The notes beneath the pieces were generated by a model that saw nothing but the letters and a program-made list of their open reading frames with translations, was not told where the DNA came from and did not search any database. From the NCBI GenBank assembly GCA_016706845.1, contig JADJIV010000006.1, forward strand, positions 62,001 to 126,000: DNA of 64,000 nt, given 5' to 3'. Source of the DNA: PNOJ01 sp016706845 (GTDB lineage Bacteria > Krumholzibacteriota > Krumholzibacteriia > LZORAL124-64-63). The translations under genes and the position numbers were made by a program. This document shows, piece after piece, positions 7,547 through 17,195 of the stretch; the stretch's first letter is position 1; every line of letters begins with the position of its first letter.

Positions 7547-10500
7547 ATGCGTTACTCGCGAATCCCCTCCCTGCTGACCATCGCGGGCGTGCTCGCGATC
7601 GGAGCCGCGGCCTTCCTCGCCGGCGTGGGCGTCGGTGAAGGGGACGACCCCTTCGCGCGCGAGCTCGCGCGGCAGGAAACGCGGCGCGACCACGCCGCGC
7701 CCGGATCGGCCGAACGCTTCAAGGCCGGGCATCGGATCGACCGCATCGAGCGCAAGCTCGCCGGCCTGCCGGCCTTCGAGGCGCCCGAGGAGTTCGCGCG
7801 GCTGATGAACGAGATGCGCATCCCCGCCGACCGCAAGGAATCCGAGTACGAGGCCGGCTACCTGGTGCGCGAGCTGGCCAAGGCGCGCGCGGCGAAGCGC
7901 TCGCCCGCCGCGACGCTGGCCTGGGAGAACCGCGGCCCCGGCAACGTCGCCGGCCGCGCCCGCGCGATCGTGGTCGATCCCGACGATCCGGCCGCCCTGA
8001 CCTGGTTCATCGGCACCGCGGGCGGCGGCGTCTGGAAGACCGCCGACGGCGGCGCCACCTGGACCGACCTGACGTCGGACTTCCCGGTGCTGTCCGTCCA
8101 GGCCCTGGCCATGGCCGCGAGCAACCACGACGTCCTGTACGCCGGCACCGGCGAGAGCTTCTTCAACGTCGACACCATCAACGGCAACGGCATCCTCAAG
8201 TCGACCGACCGCGGCCTGACCTGGTCGCACCTGCCGGCGACCGTCGACGACCCGTCCTTCAACAACGTGGCGCGGATCGTGGTCGACCCCGCGAACGCCA
8301 ACGTCGTGCTGGCCGTGACGACCGTCGGGCGCTACAAGGATTCGGTGCTGCAGCGCTCGAGCATCTTCAAGTCGACCGACGGCGGGGCGAACTGGGCCGA
8401 GGTGCACGCGATCACCGACATCGGCACCTTCGGCCGCGTCAAGAAGATCCAGCAGATCGTGGCCACGCCCGGCAACTTCAACGTGCTGTACGCGACCGTC
8501 GACGAGGGCGGCGTCCTGAAGTCGACCAACGCGGGCAACACCTGGGCCTACGCCAACACCGGCATCGCCGACCTGAGCGGCCGTTTCGAACTGGCCGTCT
8601 CGCCGGTCAACACGAGCCGCCTCTACGCCGCCGCCGAGGGCGCGAGCCACTCCGAACTCTGGATCTCGACCAACGCCGGCGCGACCTGGTCCGAGACCTT
8701 CGAGAGCGGCTCGGAGCCCAACTGGCTGGGCGCGCAGGGCTGGTACGACAACACCATCGTCTGCCACCCCACCGACGTGAACATCGTCTACGTCGGCGGC
8801 GTGCGCCTGTGGCAGATCACGCTCTCGGGCACCAGCCGCACCACGAGCCAGCTGAGCGTCGGGCCGGTCCACGTGGACCACCACGGCCTGGCGGTGGTGC
8901 CGACCGGCGGCGGCGCCTGGCGCCTGCTGAACACCAACGACGGCGGCATCGGCGTCGCCGCGAGCCAGGCCGCCAACTGGAGCGCCCCGATCGACGGCAT
9001 GACCACCACCCAGTTCTACGGCGTCGACAAGCGCCCCGGCGCCAGCGCCTACTTCGGCGGCATGCAGGACAACGGCACCTGGTTCTCGGCGCCCGGGCCG
9101 GATCAGCTCTCCCCCTGGACCTTCGCCATCGGCGGCGACGGCTACGAGACCTCGTGGCACTTCGACGACCCGTTGAAGATGATCGGCGGCTACCAGTACA
9201 ACGGCCTGCTGCGCTCGCTGGACGGCGGCCAGAGCTGGAACGGCGCCACCGGCGGCCTGTCCGACACCGGCGCCGGCCTGGCCCCCTTCATCACCAAGAT
9301 CGCCAAGACCAACCAGGCGCCCGACCTGCTGCTCGCCGTCGGCGCCAGCGGCGTCTGGCGTTCGACGGACTTCGGCGGCAGCTGGTCGCTCACCCCGGTG
9401 TCGTCGGCGACCTGGGGCTCGATCAGCAGCTTCCACGCCGTGAAGATCTCGCGCGCCGATCCCGACATCGTCTGGGCGGGCGCCCGCATGGACGGCAGCG
9501 GGCGCATCCACGTCTCCACCGACGGCGGGCTCACCTTCGGCGTGGTGCCGAACTACACGGGCGCGACCATGGGCGGCATCTCGGGCCTGGCCACCCACCC
9601 GGCCGACCCCGCGGTCGCCTACGTCCTGTTCAGCTTCGCGGGCCGGCCCAAGATCCTCCGGACGGACGACCTGGGACAGACCTGGAACGACATCACGGGC
9701 TTCGCGGGCGGCAGCCCCAGCACCAACGGCTTCCCCGACGTGGCGGTCTACGACCTGCAGGTGTTCTCCGACGACCCCGACCACCTGTGGGCCGGCACGG
9801 AGATCGGCCTGGTCGAGTCGCTCGACGGCGGCGCCAGCTGGGATCTCGCCGACAACGGCCTGCCCGCCGTGGCGATCTGGTCGATGACCGAGGTCGAGGA
9901 CGAAGTCGTGATCGGCAGCCACGGCCGCGGCATCTGGAGCGTGAAGTTCCCCGCGCTCACGGCCGGCAAGACCTACAAGCCGCTCATCGACGCGCTCTAC
10001 CAGGGACCCGACGGCCTGCTGAGCGTCGATCTGAACCTGCGGTCGCCGTACGACTCGACCCAGGTGTTCGTCGACGGCGCCCGGCGCGCCACCCTGCCCG
10101 CCAGCGGCTTCCAGCAGGACGCCCTGGTGCAGCTGCCCGTGCTGAGCGCCGGCCAGCGCCTCGTGTTCGCCCGCGCCTTCCGCGGCGGCGTCGCCTACGA
10201 CTCGGTGACGCGCGAGCTCGAGGTGTTCGTGTACGCCGCGCCGCTCTCCGCCTACACGAACAGCTTCAGCACGTCCGGCGACTTCGTCGGCGACGGGTTC
10301 ACCATCGGCGCCTACGCCGGCTTCAGCGGCGGCGCCCTGCACTTCCCGCACGACTACCCCGACAACGCGGCCTACACGGCCATGCTCGCGGTGCCGATCG
10401 TCGTCGCCCAGTCGAACGCCTACGTCTCCTTCGACGAGGTCGTGCTGGTCGAGCCGGGCGAGCCGGGCAGCGTCTTCGGCGACGGCGATTTCTGGGACTA

Positions 10501-11071
10501 CGTGATCCTGGAGGGCAGCAAGGACGGCGTCACCTGGGTGCCGATCGCCGACGGCTACGACAGCCGGCGCGACGCCGCCTGGCTCGCCGCCTGGAACAGC
10601 GGCACGCCCGGCAGCTCCTCGCTGCTGCGGCCGCACGTGTTCGACCTGCACGACGCCTTCGCCGTGCGCGACACCATCCTGCTGCGCTGGCGCCTCTACG
10701 CCGACGGCGCCGTCAACGGCTGGGGCTGGGTCGTCGACAACCTGTCGATCCAGGTCGGCAGTCCGACCGGCGCAGGCGACGCAACGCCGGACCGCGCCGT
10801 GACGCTGGCGCAGAACGCGCCGAATCCCTTCAACCCGTCCACCGTCATCCGCTTCTCGCTGCCGCAGGCCGGGCCGGTGAGCCTGCGGATCTACGACGTG
10901 CGCGGGCGGCAGGTGCGGAGCCTGGTGGAGGGGAACCGGGAGGCCGGCGCGCACGCCGTGGTCTGGGACGGGCGCGACGACCGGGGCGGGAACGCCGCCA
11001 GCGGGGCGTACGTGTACCGGCTGCAGGCGGACGGGAAGTCGCAGCAGCGCAACATGATGCTCGTCAGGTGA
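7547..11071 (+). CDS. Exported BNR/sortilin-type beta-propeller protein with FlgD-like C-terminal domain
   Basis: A 1174-residue exported protein. A signal peptide occupies about residues 5-27 (SLLTIAGVLAIGAAAFLAGV). From about residue 125 there are repeated Asp-box (BNR) elements of the form KTADGGATW, KSTDRGLTW, KSTDGGANW, KSTNAGNTW and STDGGLTF, giving two consecutive propellers like sortilin or xyloglucanase-type proteins. A later region (YTNSFSTSGDF onward) resembles a jelly-roll domain. The last 85 residues (AQNAPNPFNPSTVIRFSLP, then VYRLQADG) are the FlgD-like Ig domain used as a C-terminal anchoring or secretion tail. No catalytic residues are assigned. A strong terminator follows at 11126. 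Confidence 0.9.
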   Translation: MRYSRIPSLLTIAGVLAIGAAAFLAGVGVGEGDDPFARELARQETRRDHAAPGSAERFKAGHRIDRIERKLAGLPAFEAPEEFARLMNEMRIPADRKESEYEAGYLVRELAKARAAKRSPAATLAWENRGPGNVAGRARAIVVDPDDPAALTWFIGTAGGGVWKTADGGATWTDLTSDFPVLSVQALAMAASNHDVLYAGTGESFFNVDTINGNGILKSTDRGLTWSHLPATVDDPSFNNVARIVVDPANANVVLAVTTVGRYKDSVLQRSSIFKSTDGGANWAEVHAITDIGTFGRVKKIQQIVATPGNFNVLYATVDEGGVLKSTNAGNTWAYANTGIADLSGRFELAVSPVNTSRLYAAAEGASHSELWISTNAGATWSETFESGSEPNWLGAQGWYDNTIVCHPTDVNIVYVGGVRLWQITLSGTSRTTSQLSVGPVHVDHHGLAVVPTGGGAWRLLNTNDGGIGVAASQAANWSAPIDGMTTTQFYGVDKRPGASAYFGGMQDNGTWFSAPGPDQLSPWTFAIGGDGYETSWHFDDPLKMIGGYQYNGLLRSLDGGQSWNGATGGLSDTGAGLAPFITKIAKTNQAPDLLLAVGASGVWRSTDFGGSWSLTPVSSATWGSISSFHAVKISRADPDIVWAGARMDGSGRIHVSTDGGLTFGVVPNYTGATMGGISGLATHPADPAVAYVLFSFAGRPKILRTDDLGQTWNDITGFAGGSPSTNGFPDVAVYDLQVFSDDPDHLWAGTEIGLVESLDGGASWDLADNGLPAVAIWSMTEVEDEVVIGSHGRGIWSVKFPALTAGKTYKPLIDALYQGPDGLLSVDLNLRSPYDSTQVFVDGARRATLPASGFQQDALVQLPVLSAGQRLVFARAFRGGVAYDSVTRELEVFVYAAPLSAYTNSFSTSGDFVGDGFTIGAYAGFSGGALHFPHDYPDNAAYTAMLAVPIVVAQSNAYVSFDEVVLVEPGEPGSVFGDGDFWDYVILEGSKDGVTWVPIADGYDSRRDAAWLAAWNSGTPGSSSLLRPHVFDLHDAFAVRDTILLRWRLYADGAVNGWGWVVDNLSIQVGSPTGAGDATPDRAVTLAQNAPNPFNPSTVIRFSLPQAGPVSLRIYDVRGRQVRSLVEGNREAGAHAVVWDGRDDRGGNAASGAYVYRLQADGKSQQRNMMLVR

Positions 11072-11125
11072 GACGGCTGCCGGCGCACCGCCGCCGGCGC
11101 CTCTCGGCATCCGGAATCGCCAGGG

Positions 11126-11164
11126 GACGGGGCCGCGTGATCGCACGCGGCCCCGTCTTCCGTT
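11126..11164 (+). terminator. Rho-independent terminator
   Basis: A perfect 14-bp stem (GACGGGGCCGCGTG at 11126-11139 with its complement at 11144-11157) encloses the tetraloop ATCG and is followed by TTCCGTTT. It lies 55 bp after the stop of the propeller protein and terminates that transcript. Confidence 0.88.
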
Positions 11165-11257
11165 TGCGGTGCGGCGGGCGTAGAATGAGTGTGGCGCATC
11201 CCGTCCGGACATCCGCGGGGCGGCAGCATGCGATCGGAATTTTCATAGGGGGGAACC

Positions 11258-12777
11258 ATGTCGAACGATGATGCGAAGTCACCCATCGGATTTCTGACGC
11301 CGACCATTCTCGCCTGTCTGGCCTGCGCCGTCACGGCGTCGGCGACGCCGACCGAAACCAGGATCCAGGCCGCCGACGCGGCGCTCGGGGACCGCTTCGG
11401 CATCAGCCTTGCCGTGTCGGGCGAACTCGCCCTGATCGGCGCCCAGGCGAACGACGACGACGGCGGCGACTCCGGTTGCGCCTACGTCTTCGACCTGGAC
11501 GGTTACGTCCAGGCTCGCAAACTCAGGGCCGCGGACGCGGCCGGCGGCGATTACTTCGGCTGCGCGGTGGGGCTCCGCGGGCTGCGTGCCGTGATCGGCG
11601 CGCTGCGGGACGACCACTCGGCCGTCGATGCGGGCGCGGCCTACCTCTTCGGGGCCGACGACGGGATCCAGCGCTGGAAGCTCACGGCCGCCGACGCCGC
11701 CGCGAACGACCAGTTCGGCTGCGCCGTGGCCGTCTCGGACTCGTTCGTCCTGGTGGGCGCCCGCTACTGCGACGCCAGCGCCTCGATCACCGACAGCGGC
11801 GCGGCGTACCTGTTCGATCCGGACACCGGCGTGCAGGAGCGGAAGCTGGTCGCCGCGGACTTCGGCCGCCAGAACCAGTTCGGGTACGCGGTGGCGGTGT
11901 CGGACTCGTTCGCGGTGATCGGCGCTCCCATGTGGGACGCCCCGGCAAGACGGACTGCGGCGCGGTCTACGTCTTCGATCCGCGGACCGGCGTCGAGCTC
12001 TGGCGGCTGACCGCCAGCGACCGGGGCGCCTACGACCGTTTCGGCAATGCGGTGGCGATCTGCGGCCGCACCCTGCTGGTCGGCGCCTACTGGGGCGGCG
12101 GGGACGAAGACGCCGGCGCGGCCTACGTCTTCGACGTCGCCACCGGCGCGGAACTGCACAGGCTGACCCCCGCGGACGCGGACTACGCCGACTGGTTCGG
12201 CAGCTCCGTCGCGCTCGCGGGCGATCTGGCCGTGATCGGCGCCACCCAGCAGGGCTACGGCACGCCGCGGACGGGGTTGTCCTACGTCTTCAACGTCGCG
12301 ACGGGCGCCGAACTGCTGAGGCTGGCCGCCACGGGCGGCAATCAGAACGACGATTTCGGCATCGCGGTCGGCATCGACGGCGGATGCGTCCTGGTCGGCG
12401 CCGGCAGGGACAGCGACACCGCGCTCAACGCGGGCGCGGTCTACGCCTTCGATCCCGTCGTCGACCCTACGGGCAGCGCGCCGGCGGCGGTTCCCCCGGC
12501 GCGCCTCACGGTGAAGACCAACCCCAACCCGTTCAACCCCGCCACCGAGATCGAATTCGCGCTGGCGTCCGACAGTCGGGTCTCGGCGCGGGTCTTCGAT
12601 GCCGGCGGCAAGCTGCGGCGCGTGCTGCTGAGCGACGCGTCCCGTCCCGCCAGCGTGATCAGGTTGCGGTGGGATGGTTGCGACGATGCAGGCCGCGCCC
12701 TGCCGAGCGGCGTCTACTTCTGCGAGGTGAAGACGGGCACGGTGCGGTCCGCCTGCAAGATGGTCCTGGCGAGGTAA
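11258..12777 (+). CDS. Exported FG-GAP-like repeat protein with C-terminal sorting domain (one frameshift)
   Basis: The protein begins with a hydrophobic signal segment (FLTPTILACLACAVTASA) and contains at least eight repeats of the form AADAAxxDxFGxAVAVSDSF-VLVGA-AYLFDPDTG, an FG-GAP/integrin-like propeller. The first frame ends its match at VIGAPMWDAP near 11943. The next frame resumes with KTDCGAVYVFDPRTGVELW and continues to the end, so one G is missing in a GG(G) run near 11945. The C-terminus (NPNPFNPATEIEFALA to KMVLAR) is a FlgD-like domain. The restored protein has about 506 residues. The two long overlapping reading frames are one gene. Confidence 0.85.
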
Positions 12778-12782
12778 TCAGC

Positions 12783-12815
12783 CGCGGCGGCCCCCCCCGG
12801 GGGGCGGCCGGCGGC
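12783..12815. terminator. GC-rich hairpin between convergent genes
   Basis: A run of eight C followed directly by six G, flanked by GGCGG/CGGCC, can fold into a compact GC hairpin between the convergent FG-GAP and LysR genes. It has no T tract and pairs imperfectly at its base, so its role as a bidirectional terminator is tentative. Confidence 0.4.
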
Positions 12816-12828
12816 CGATCGCCGCGCC

Positions 12829-13737
12829 TTAGAGGTCGTCCCGCTGCGTCGCGCACAGCTCCAGCAGCCAGTCGCGGAACGCCGTGACGCGGTGGAGGTC
12901 CGCCTTGCGTTCGGGATGGACGAGGTAGTAGGCGTGCTCGCTCCTCACCGGCCGGTCGATCGCGACGACGAGCCGGCCGCTCGCGATCTCGTCCTGGATC
13001 AGGAACCGCGGCAGGACCGCGAGCCCGAGCCCGGCGATGGCGGCCTGGATGACCATGTGGAACTGCTCGAATCGCGGGCCCATGCGGCCGTCGCTGTCCT
13101 CCACGCCGCAGGCGCGGAGCCACTCCTGCCAGGCCTGCGGTCGGGTCATGTGCTGCAGGAGCGTGTAGCGGCCCACGTCCTGGGGGCGGGCCAGCCTGGC
13201 GCCCCCCAGCAGCGACGGCGCCCCCACCGGCACGACGACCTCGCCCATCAGCTGGCGGCAGATCGCGCCCGGCCAGATCTCGCGGCCGAAGTGGATGGCC
13301 ACGTCGATCTCGCTGCCCGCGAAGTCGAACGGCCGCACCTGCGTCACCAGGTTGAGCTGGATGTCGGGGTGCCGCACGGTGAAGTCGCCGAGGCGGGGGA
13401 CGAGCCACCGCGAGCCGAAGGTCGGCAGCAGGGCGATGGTCAGCACGCCGCCGCCGCTGCCGTAGGCCATCAGCTGCAGCGTCGCCGCCTCGGCGCGGTC
13501 GAGCAGGTCGCGCACCGCGGCGGCGTAGGCTTCGCCGGGTTCGGTCAGGACCAGCCGCTGCTTGAGGCGGCGGAACAGCGGCCTGCCCACGTACTCCTCG
13601 AGCTGCCGGATCTGGCGGCTCACCGCGCTCTGCGTCACGTTCAGCTCGCGCGCCGCCCGGGTGAAGCTCATGTGGCGCACGGAGGCCTCGAAGTACTGCA
13701 GCGCGGTGAGCGAGGGCAGGATCCGCTTCGTGGTCAT
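12829..13737 (-). CDS. LysR family transcriptional regulator (GcvA-like)
   Basis: A 302-residue LysR-type regulator. The winged helix-turn-helix is at residues 8-66 (LPSLTALQYFEASVRHMSFT, LNVTQSAVSRQIRQLEEYVG). The effector domain follows with PTFGSRWLVPRL, IHFGREIWPG and a GLGLAVLPRFL strand typical of GcvA-like members. It is divergent from the operon starting at 13929 across a 190-bp AT-rich interval, the usual arrangement for a LysR regulator and its target. The inducer is presumably an organic acid metabolised by that operon (inference). Confidence 0.92.
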   Translation of the reverse strand: MTTKRILPSLTALQYFEASVRHMSFTRAARELNVTQSAVSRQIRQLEEYVGRPLFRRLKQRLVLTEPGEAYAAAVRDLLDRAEAATLQLMAYGSGGGVLTIALLPTFGSRWLVPRLGDFTVRHPDIQLNLVTQVRPFDFAGSEIDVAIHFGREIWPGAICRQLMGEVVVPVGAPSLLGGARLARPQDVGRYTLLQHMTRPQAWQEWLRACGVEDSDGRMGPRFEQFHMVIQAAIAGLGLAVLPRFLIQDEIASGRLVVAIDRPVRSEHAYYLVHPERKADLHRVTAFRDWLLELCATQRDDL

Positions 13738-13928
13738 GACTTTTTCGAATAGGCTCCTGTTAAATCATCGTTTGTCGTTTCGGGCGAAAATGGATCATAA
13801 TTATCATTACCGCAACGAGAAAGATGCATCTTCGACAGGTGGATTCGTTTGCGGGGGTTCCCCGATCATTCCAATACCGCATGGATCGGCCGAGCCGGTC
13901 GGCCGGTCCCGGGTCCCAAGGAGGTTCC
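13738..13928. promoter_or_regulatory. Divergent LysR/operon control region
   Basis: This 190-bp interval between the LysR gene and the dehydrogenase gene is markedly AT-richer than its surroundings near 13741-13830 and holds an ATAATTAT palindrome within GGATCATAATTATCATT. LysR proteins bind T-N11-A dyads in such intervals. AAGGAGG at 13919-13925 fixes the ATG at 13929 as the operon's first start. The exact promoters are not resolved. Confidence 0.5.
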
Positions 13929-15047
13929 ATGAGCAAGTACAAGATCGCCTGGTTGCCCGGTGACGGTGTCGGCGTCGAGGTCATGGAGGCGACCAGGATC
14001 TGCCTCGACGCTCTGAAGCTCGACGCCGACTACGTGCACGGCGACATCGGCTGGGAGTTCTGGTGCAAGGAGGGCGACGCCTTTCCCCGGCGCACCATCG
14101 ACCTGCTGGGGAACTGCGACGCGGCCCTGTTCGGCGCCATCACCTCCAAGCCCGTGAAGGACGCGGAGCGCGAGCTGGTGCCGGAGCTGAAGGGCAAGGG
14201 GCTGGTCTACCGCAGCCCCATCGTTCGCATGCGCCAGTCCTTCGACCTCTACACCTGCCTGCGGCCCTGCAAGGCCTATCCGGGCAACCCCCTCAACTAC
14301 GCGGAAGGCATCGACCTGGTGATCTTCCGGGAGAACACGGAAGACCTCTACGCCGGCGTCGAGTTCAGCCCGGTCCCCGACGAGCTCGCCGAGGTCCTGG
14401 GCCGGCTCAGCAAGCCCTTCTCCCATTTCGCCGCGCTGCCGGGCAGCGACTACGCCATCACCTGCAAGATCAACTCGAAGAAGGGCTGCGAGCGGATCAT
14501 CCGCGCCGCCTTCGAGTACGCCAAGAAGTTCGGCTACCCCAAGGTCACCGTGATCCACAAGGCGAACGTCGTGCGGGCGACCGAGGGCATGTTCCTGGAG
14601 ATCGGCAAGCGCGTCGCCAAGGACTACCCGGGGATCCAGATGGACGACGCGAACATCGACGCCATCTGCATGTGGCTGCTCAAGAACCCCAAGAGCTACG
14701 GCGTGCTCGTCGCCACCAACATGTTCGGCGACATCGTCAGCGACCTCTCCGCGCAGATGGTGGGCGGCCTCGGCTTCGCCTGCAGCGGCAACATCGGCGA
14801 GAAGCTCGCCGTGTTCGAGCCGAGCCACGGCAGCGCGCCCAAGTACGCCGGCCAGAACAAGGTGAACCCCATCGCCACCATCCTCGCCGGCAAGATGATG
14901 CTGGACTGGCTGGGCGAGACCGACAAGGGCGCCCGGCTCGGGCAGGCGGTCGCCCGGGTCATCGCCGAAGGCGACGTGCGCACCTACGACATGGGCGGCA
15001 GCGCCACGACCCTGGAGATGGGCGAGGCGATCGCCCGGAAGGTGTAG
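13929..15047 (+). CDS. Isocitrate/isopropylmalate dehydrogenase family protein
   Basis: A 372-residue beta-decarboxylating dehydrogenase that oxidises and decarboxylates a 2-hydroxyacid with a 3-carboxylate, using NAD or NADP. It has GDGVGVEV near the start, the substrate arginines (SPIVRMRQSFDLYTCLRP), the catalytic Lys in KANVVRATEG, the metal aspartates in NMFGDIVSDLSAQ and the cofactor loop EPSHGSAPKYAG. The CLRP form resembles homoisocitrate, tartrate and NAD-isocitrate dehydrogenases more than LeuB, so substrate is open. It is first in an operon with lyase, CoA-transferase and dehydratase genes. The strong Shine-Dalgarno supports this start over an in-frame ATG at 13824. Confidence 0.9.
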   Translation: MSKYKIAWLPGDGVGVEVMEATRICLDALKLDADYVHGDIGWEFWCKEGDAFPRRTIDLLGNCDAALFGAITSKPVKDAERELVPELKGKGLVYRSPIVRMRQSFDLYTCLRPCKAYPGNPLNYAEGIDLVIFRENTEDLYAGVEFSPVPDELAEVLGRLSKPFSHFAALPGSDYAITCKINSKKGCERIIRAAFEYAKKFGYPKVTVIHKANVVRATEGMFLEIGKRVAKDYPGIQMDDANIDAICMWLLKNPKSYGVLVATNMFGDIVSDLSAQMVGGLGFACSGNIGEKLAVFEPSHGSAPKYAGQNKVNPIATILAGKMMLDWLGETDKGARLGQAVARVIAEGDVRTYDMGGSATTLEMGEAIARKV

Positions 15048-15051
15048 CGCG

Positions 15052-15951
15052 ATGGCCGAGATCATCATCCACGAGGTCGGCCTCCGGGACGGTCTGCAGG
15101 CCGAGAAGCAGGTCGTCCCGACCGGGCAGAAGCTCGCGTGGATCCGGTCGCTCGTCGCCGCGGGCCTGGACATCGTCCAGGTGGGCTCGTTCGTGCACCC
15201 GCAGAAGGTGCCGCAGATGGCCGACACGGACGAGCTCTTCCGTGCCCTCGACGCAGCGTCCAGGGGCGGGACGGTCCTCTCGGGCCTCGTGCTCAACGAG
15301 AAGGGCCTCGAGCGCGGGCTCGCGTGCGGCGTCGACCTGTTCTGCCTCGGCGTCTCGGCCTCCGAGACCCACAGCCAGAAGAACACCGGCATGGGTTCCG
15401 CGGAGGCGCAGCGCCGCATCATCGCCGCGGCCGCCGAGGCGGTCGCGGCCGGCAAGAGGGTCCAGGTCTCGGTGCAGAGCGCCTTCGGCTGCGGTTTCGA
15501 GGGCCCGATCCCGCAGGAGCGGGTCCTCGACATCGTGCGCGCCTACCTCGAGGCCGGGCTCACGAACATCAGCCTCGCCGACACCGCCGGCCACGCGCAC
15601 CCGACGCAGGTGCGCCGGCTGTTCGGCGAGATCCTGCAGCTCGCGCCGGAGATCCGCTGCACGTGCCACTTCCACGACACCTACGGCCTCGGCATGGCCA
15701 ACATCCACGCCGCGATGGAGTCGGGGGTCACCAGCTTCGAGACCTCGTTCGCCGGCCTGGGCGGCTGCCCGTTCACCAAGGTCGCGGCCGGCAATGTGGC
15801 CACCGAGGATCTGGTCCACGCCCTGCGGCGCGGCGGCCTGCGCACGGAGATCGGACTCGAGGGGATCGTCGCCGTGGCCCGCGAGGTCGCGGCGCATTTC
15901 GGACGCGAGATGCCGGGCCGGGTCCACAGGACCGGCCCGCTCTCCTACTAG
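15052..15951 (+). CDS. Hydroxymethylglutaryl-CoA lyase family protein
   Basis: A 299-residue TIM-barrel DRE-type metallolyase. Arg12-Asp13 lie in the EVGLRDGLQ motif, the metal histidines in HFHDTYG (about 206-208) and the catalytic Cys at 239 in GLGGCPF, the signature that separates HMG-CoA lyases from isopropylmalate synthases. Members cleave, or in reverse condense, a tertiary 3-hydroxyacyl-CoA to acetyl-CoA plus a keto compound. It lies 4 bp after the dehydrogenase gene and 12 bp before a CoA-transferase gene, so its substrate is probably a CoA thioester made by that transferase. It need not be HMG-CoA itself. Confidence 0.88.
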   Translation: MAEIIIHEVGLRDGLQAEKQVVPTGQKLAWIRSLVAAGLDIVQVGSFVHPQKVPQMADTDELFRALDAASRGGTVLSGLVLNEKGLERGLACGVDLFCLGVSASETHSQKNTGMGSAEAQRRIIAAAAEAVAAGKRVQVSVQSAFGCGFEGPIPQERVLDIVRAYLEAGLTNISLADTAGHAHPTQVRRLFGEILQLAPEIRCTCHFHDTYGLGMANIHAAMESGVTSFETSFAGLGGCPFTKVAAGNVATEDLVHALRRGGLRTEIGLEGIVAVAREVAAHFGREMPGRVHRTGPLSY

Positions 15952-15963
15952 GCAGGTGTTGCG

Positions 15964-17169
15964 ATGACCGATCAGGTACGCATGCTCGACGGCATCAAGG
16001 TGCTCGACCTCACGAACGTGCTCTCCGGCCCGTTCGCCTCGCTCCACCTGGCGCTGCTGGGGGCCGAGGTAGTCAAGATCGAGAACCCCAGGGACGGCGA
16101 CCTGGCCCGCAAGCTCGGGATCGTCTCCGAGTACAACAGGCAGCTGATGGGCACCAGCTTCCTGGCGCAGAACTGCAACAAGAAGTCGGTGACCCTCAAC
16201 ACCAAGTCGCCGGAAGGCAAGGCGATCTTCAAGCGGCTCGCCGAGGACGCCGACGTGGTGATCGAGAACTTCCGCCCCGGCGTCATGGACCGCCTCGGGC
16301 TCGGCTACGACGTCCTGCGCGGGATCAACCCGTCGCTGGTCTACTGCGCGATCTCCGGCTTCGGCCAGACCGGTCCGGACGCCGACAAGCCGGCCTACGA
16401 CCAGATCATCCAGGGCCTCTCCGGCGAGATGGCGATCAACGGCGACGAGCGGCTGACGCCGCTGCGCGCCGGCTTCCCCGTCTGCGACACCGTGGGCGGG
16501 CTGAACGCGGCCTTCGCGGTGATGGCCGCCCTCTTCCACCGCCAGCGGACCGGCGAGGGCCGGTTCATCGACGTCGCGCTCCTGGACTCGATCATGCCGC
16601 TCATGGGCTGGGTGGCCGCGAACCTCCTGATCGGCGGCCAGGAGCCGCAGGTCATGGGCAACGACAACTTCACGGCCGCGCCCAGCGGCACCTTCCGCAC
16701 AAGCGACGGCCACGTCAACATCGCCGCCAACAAGCAGGAGCAGTGGGAGGCGGTCTGCGACGTCCTCGGACTGCCGGAGCTCAAGACCGACCCGCGCTTC
16801 CAGGAGCGCGACACGCGCAAGAAGAACCGCCGGGCCCTGACGCCGCTCCTCGAGGCGCGCCTCGCCGAGCAGACGACGCGGCACTGGGTCGAGGCCCTGA
16901 ACGCCCGCGACGTGCCGAGCGGCGACATCCTGAGCCTGGGCCAGGCCCTGCGCCAGCCCCAGATCGCGCACCGCGGGGTCCTGCAGAAGGTGAACGTGCC
17001 GGGCCTGGGCGACATCGAGGTCTTCGGCCTCACCGCCCTGTTCGACGGCGAGTCGGGCCCGGTCGCCACGCCGCCGCCGACGCTCGGGCAGCACAACGCC
17101 GAGGTCCTCGGCCGCCTGGGCTTCACCGCGGACCAACTCGCCGAACTCAAGCAGAAGGCCGTCATCTGA
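15964..17169 (+). CDS. CaiB/BaiF class III CoA-transferase
   Basis: A 401-residue family III CoA-transferase, which moves CoA between carboxylic acids through an aspartyl intermediate. Motifs include LDLTNVLSGPFAS, LLGAEVVKIENP, IENFRPGVMDRLGLGYD, CAISGFGQTGP and the probable catalytic Asp175 in FPVCDTVGG. The length matches the family. The gene sits between the HMG-CoA lyase-like and aconitase-like genes, so it probably activates the dicarboxylic or tricarboxylic acid that those enzymes share. Acceptor and donor are not deducible. Confidence 0.9.
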   Translation: MTDQVRMLDGIKVLDLTNVLSGPFASLHLALLGAEVVKIENPRDGDLARKLGIVSEYNRQLMGTSFLAQNCNKKSVTLNTKSPEGKAIFKRLAEDADVVIENFRPGVMDRLGLGYDVLRGINPSLVYCAISGFGQTGPDADKPAYDQIIQGLSGEMAINGDERLTPLRAGFPVCDTVGGLNAAFAVMAALFHRQRTGEGRFIDVALLDSIMPLMGWVAANLLIGGQEPQVMGNDNFTAAPSGTFRTSDGHVNIAANKQEQWEAVCDVLGLPELKTDPRFQERDTRKKNRRALTPLLEARLAEQTTRHWVEALNARDVPSGDILSLGQALRQPQIAHRGVLQKVNVPGLGDIEVFGLTALFDGESGPVATPPPTLGQHNAEVLGRLGFTADQLAELKQKAVI

Positions 17170-17195
17170 AACCCCGGACCTCACGAGGAGTCGCG

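Noticed and set aside
7529..11212. 1227-codon open frame on the reverse strand opposite the BNR protein
   Set aside because: Low-complexity Val/Gly/Ala/Arg-rich translation, no domain; the forward frame has a signal peptide, repeats and a sorting domain. High GC creates such antisense frames throughout.
15138..17195. Long forward frame running through the lyase and CoA-transferase genes into the dehydratase gene
   Set aside because: Only its last part is real (large subunit from 17196); the rest is an Arg/Gly/Pro-rich shadow.
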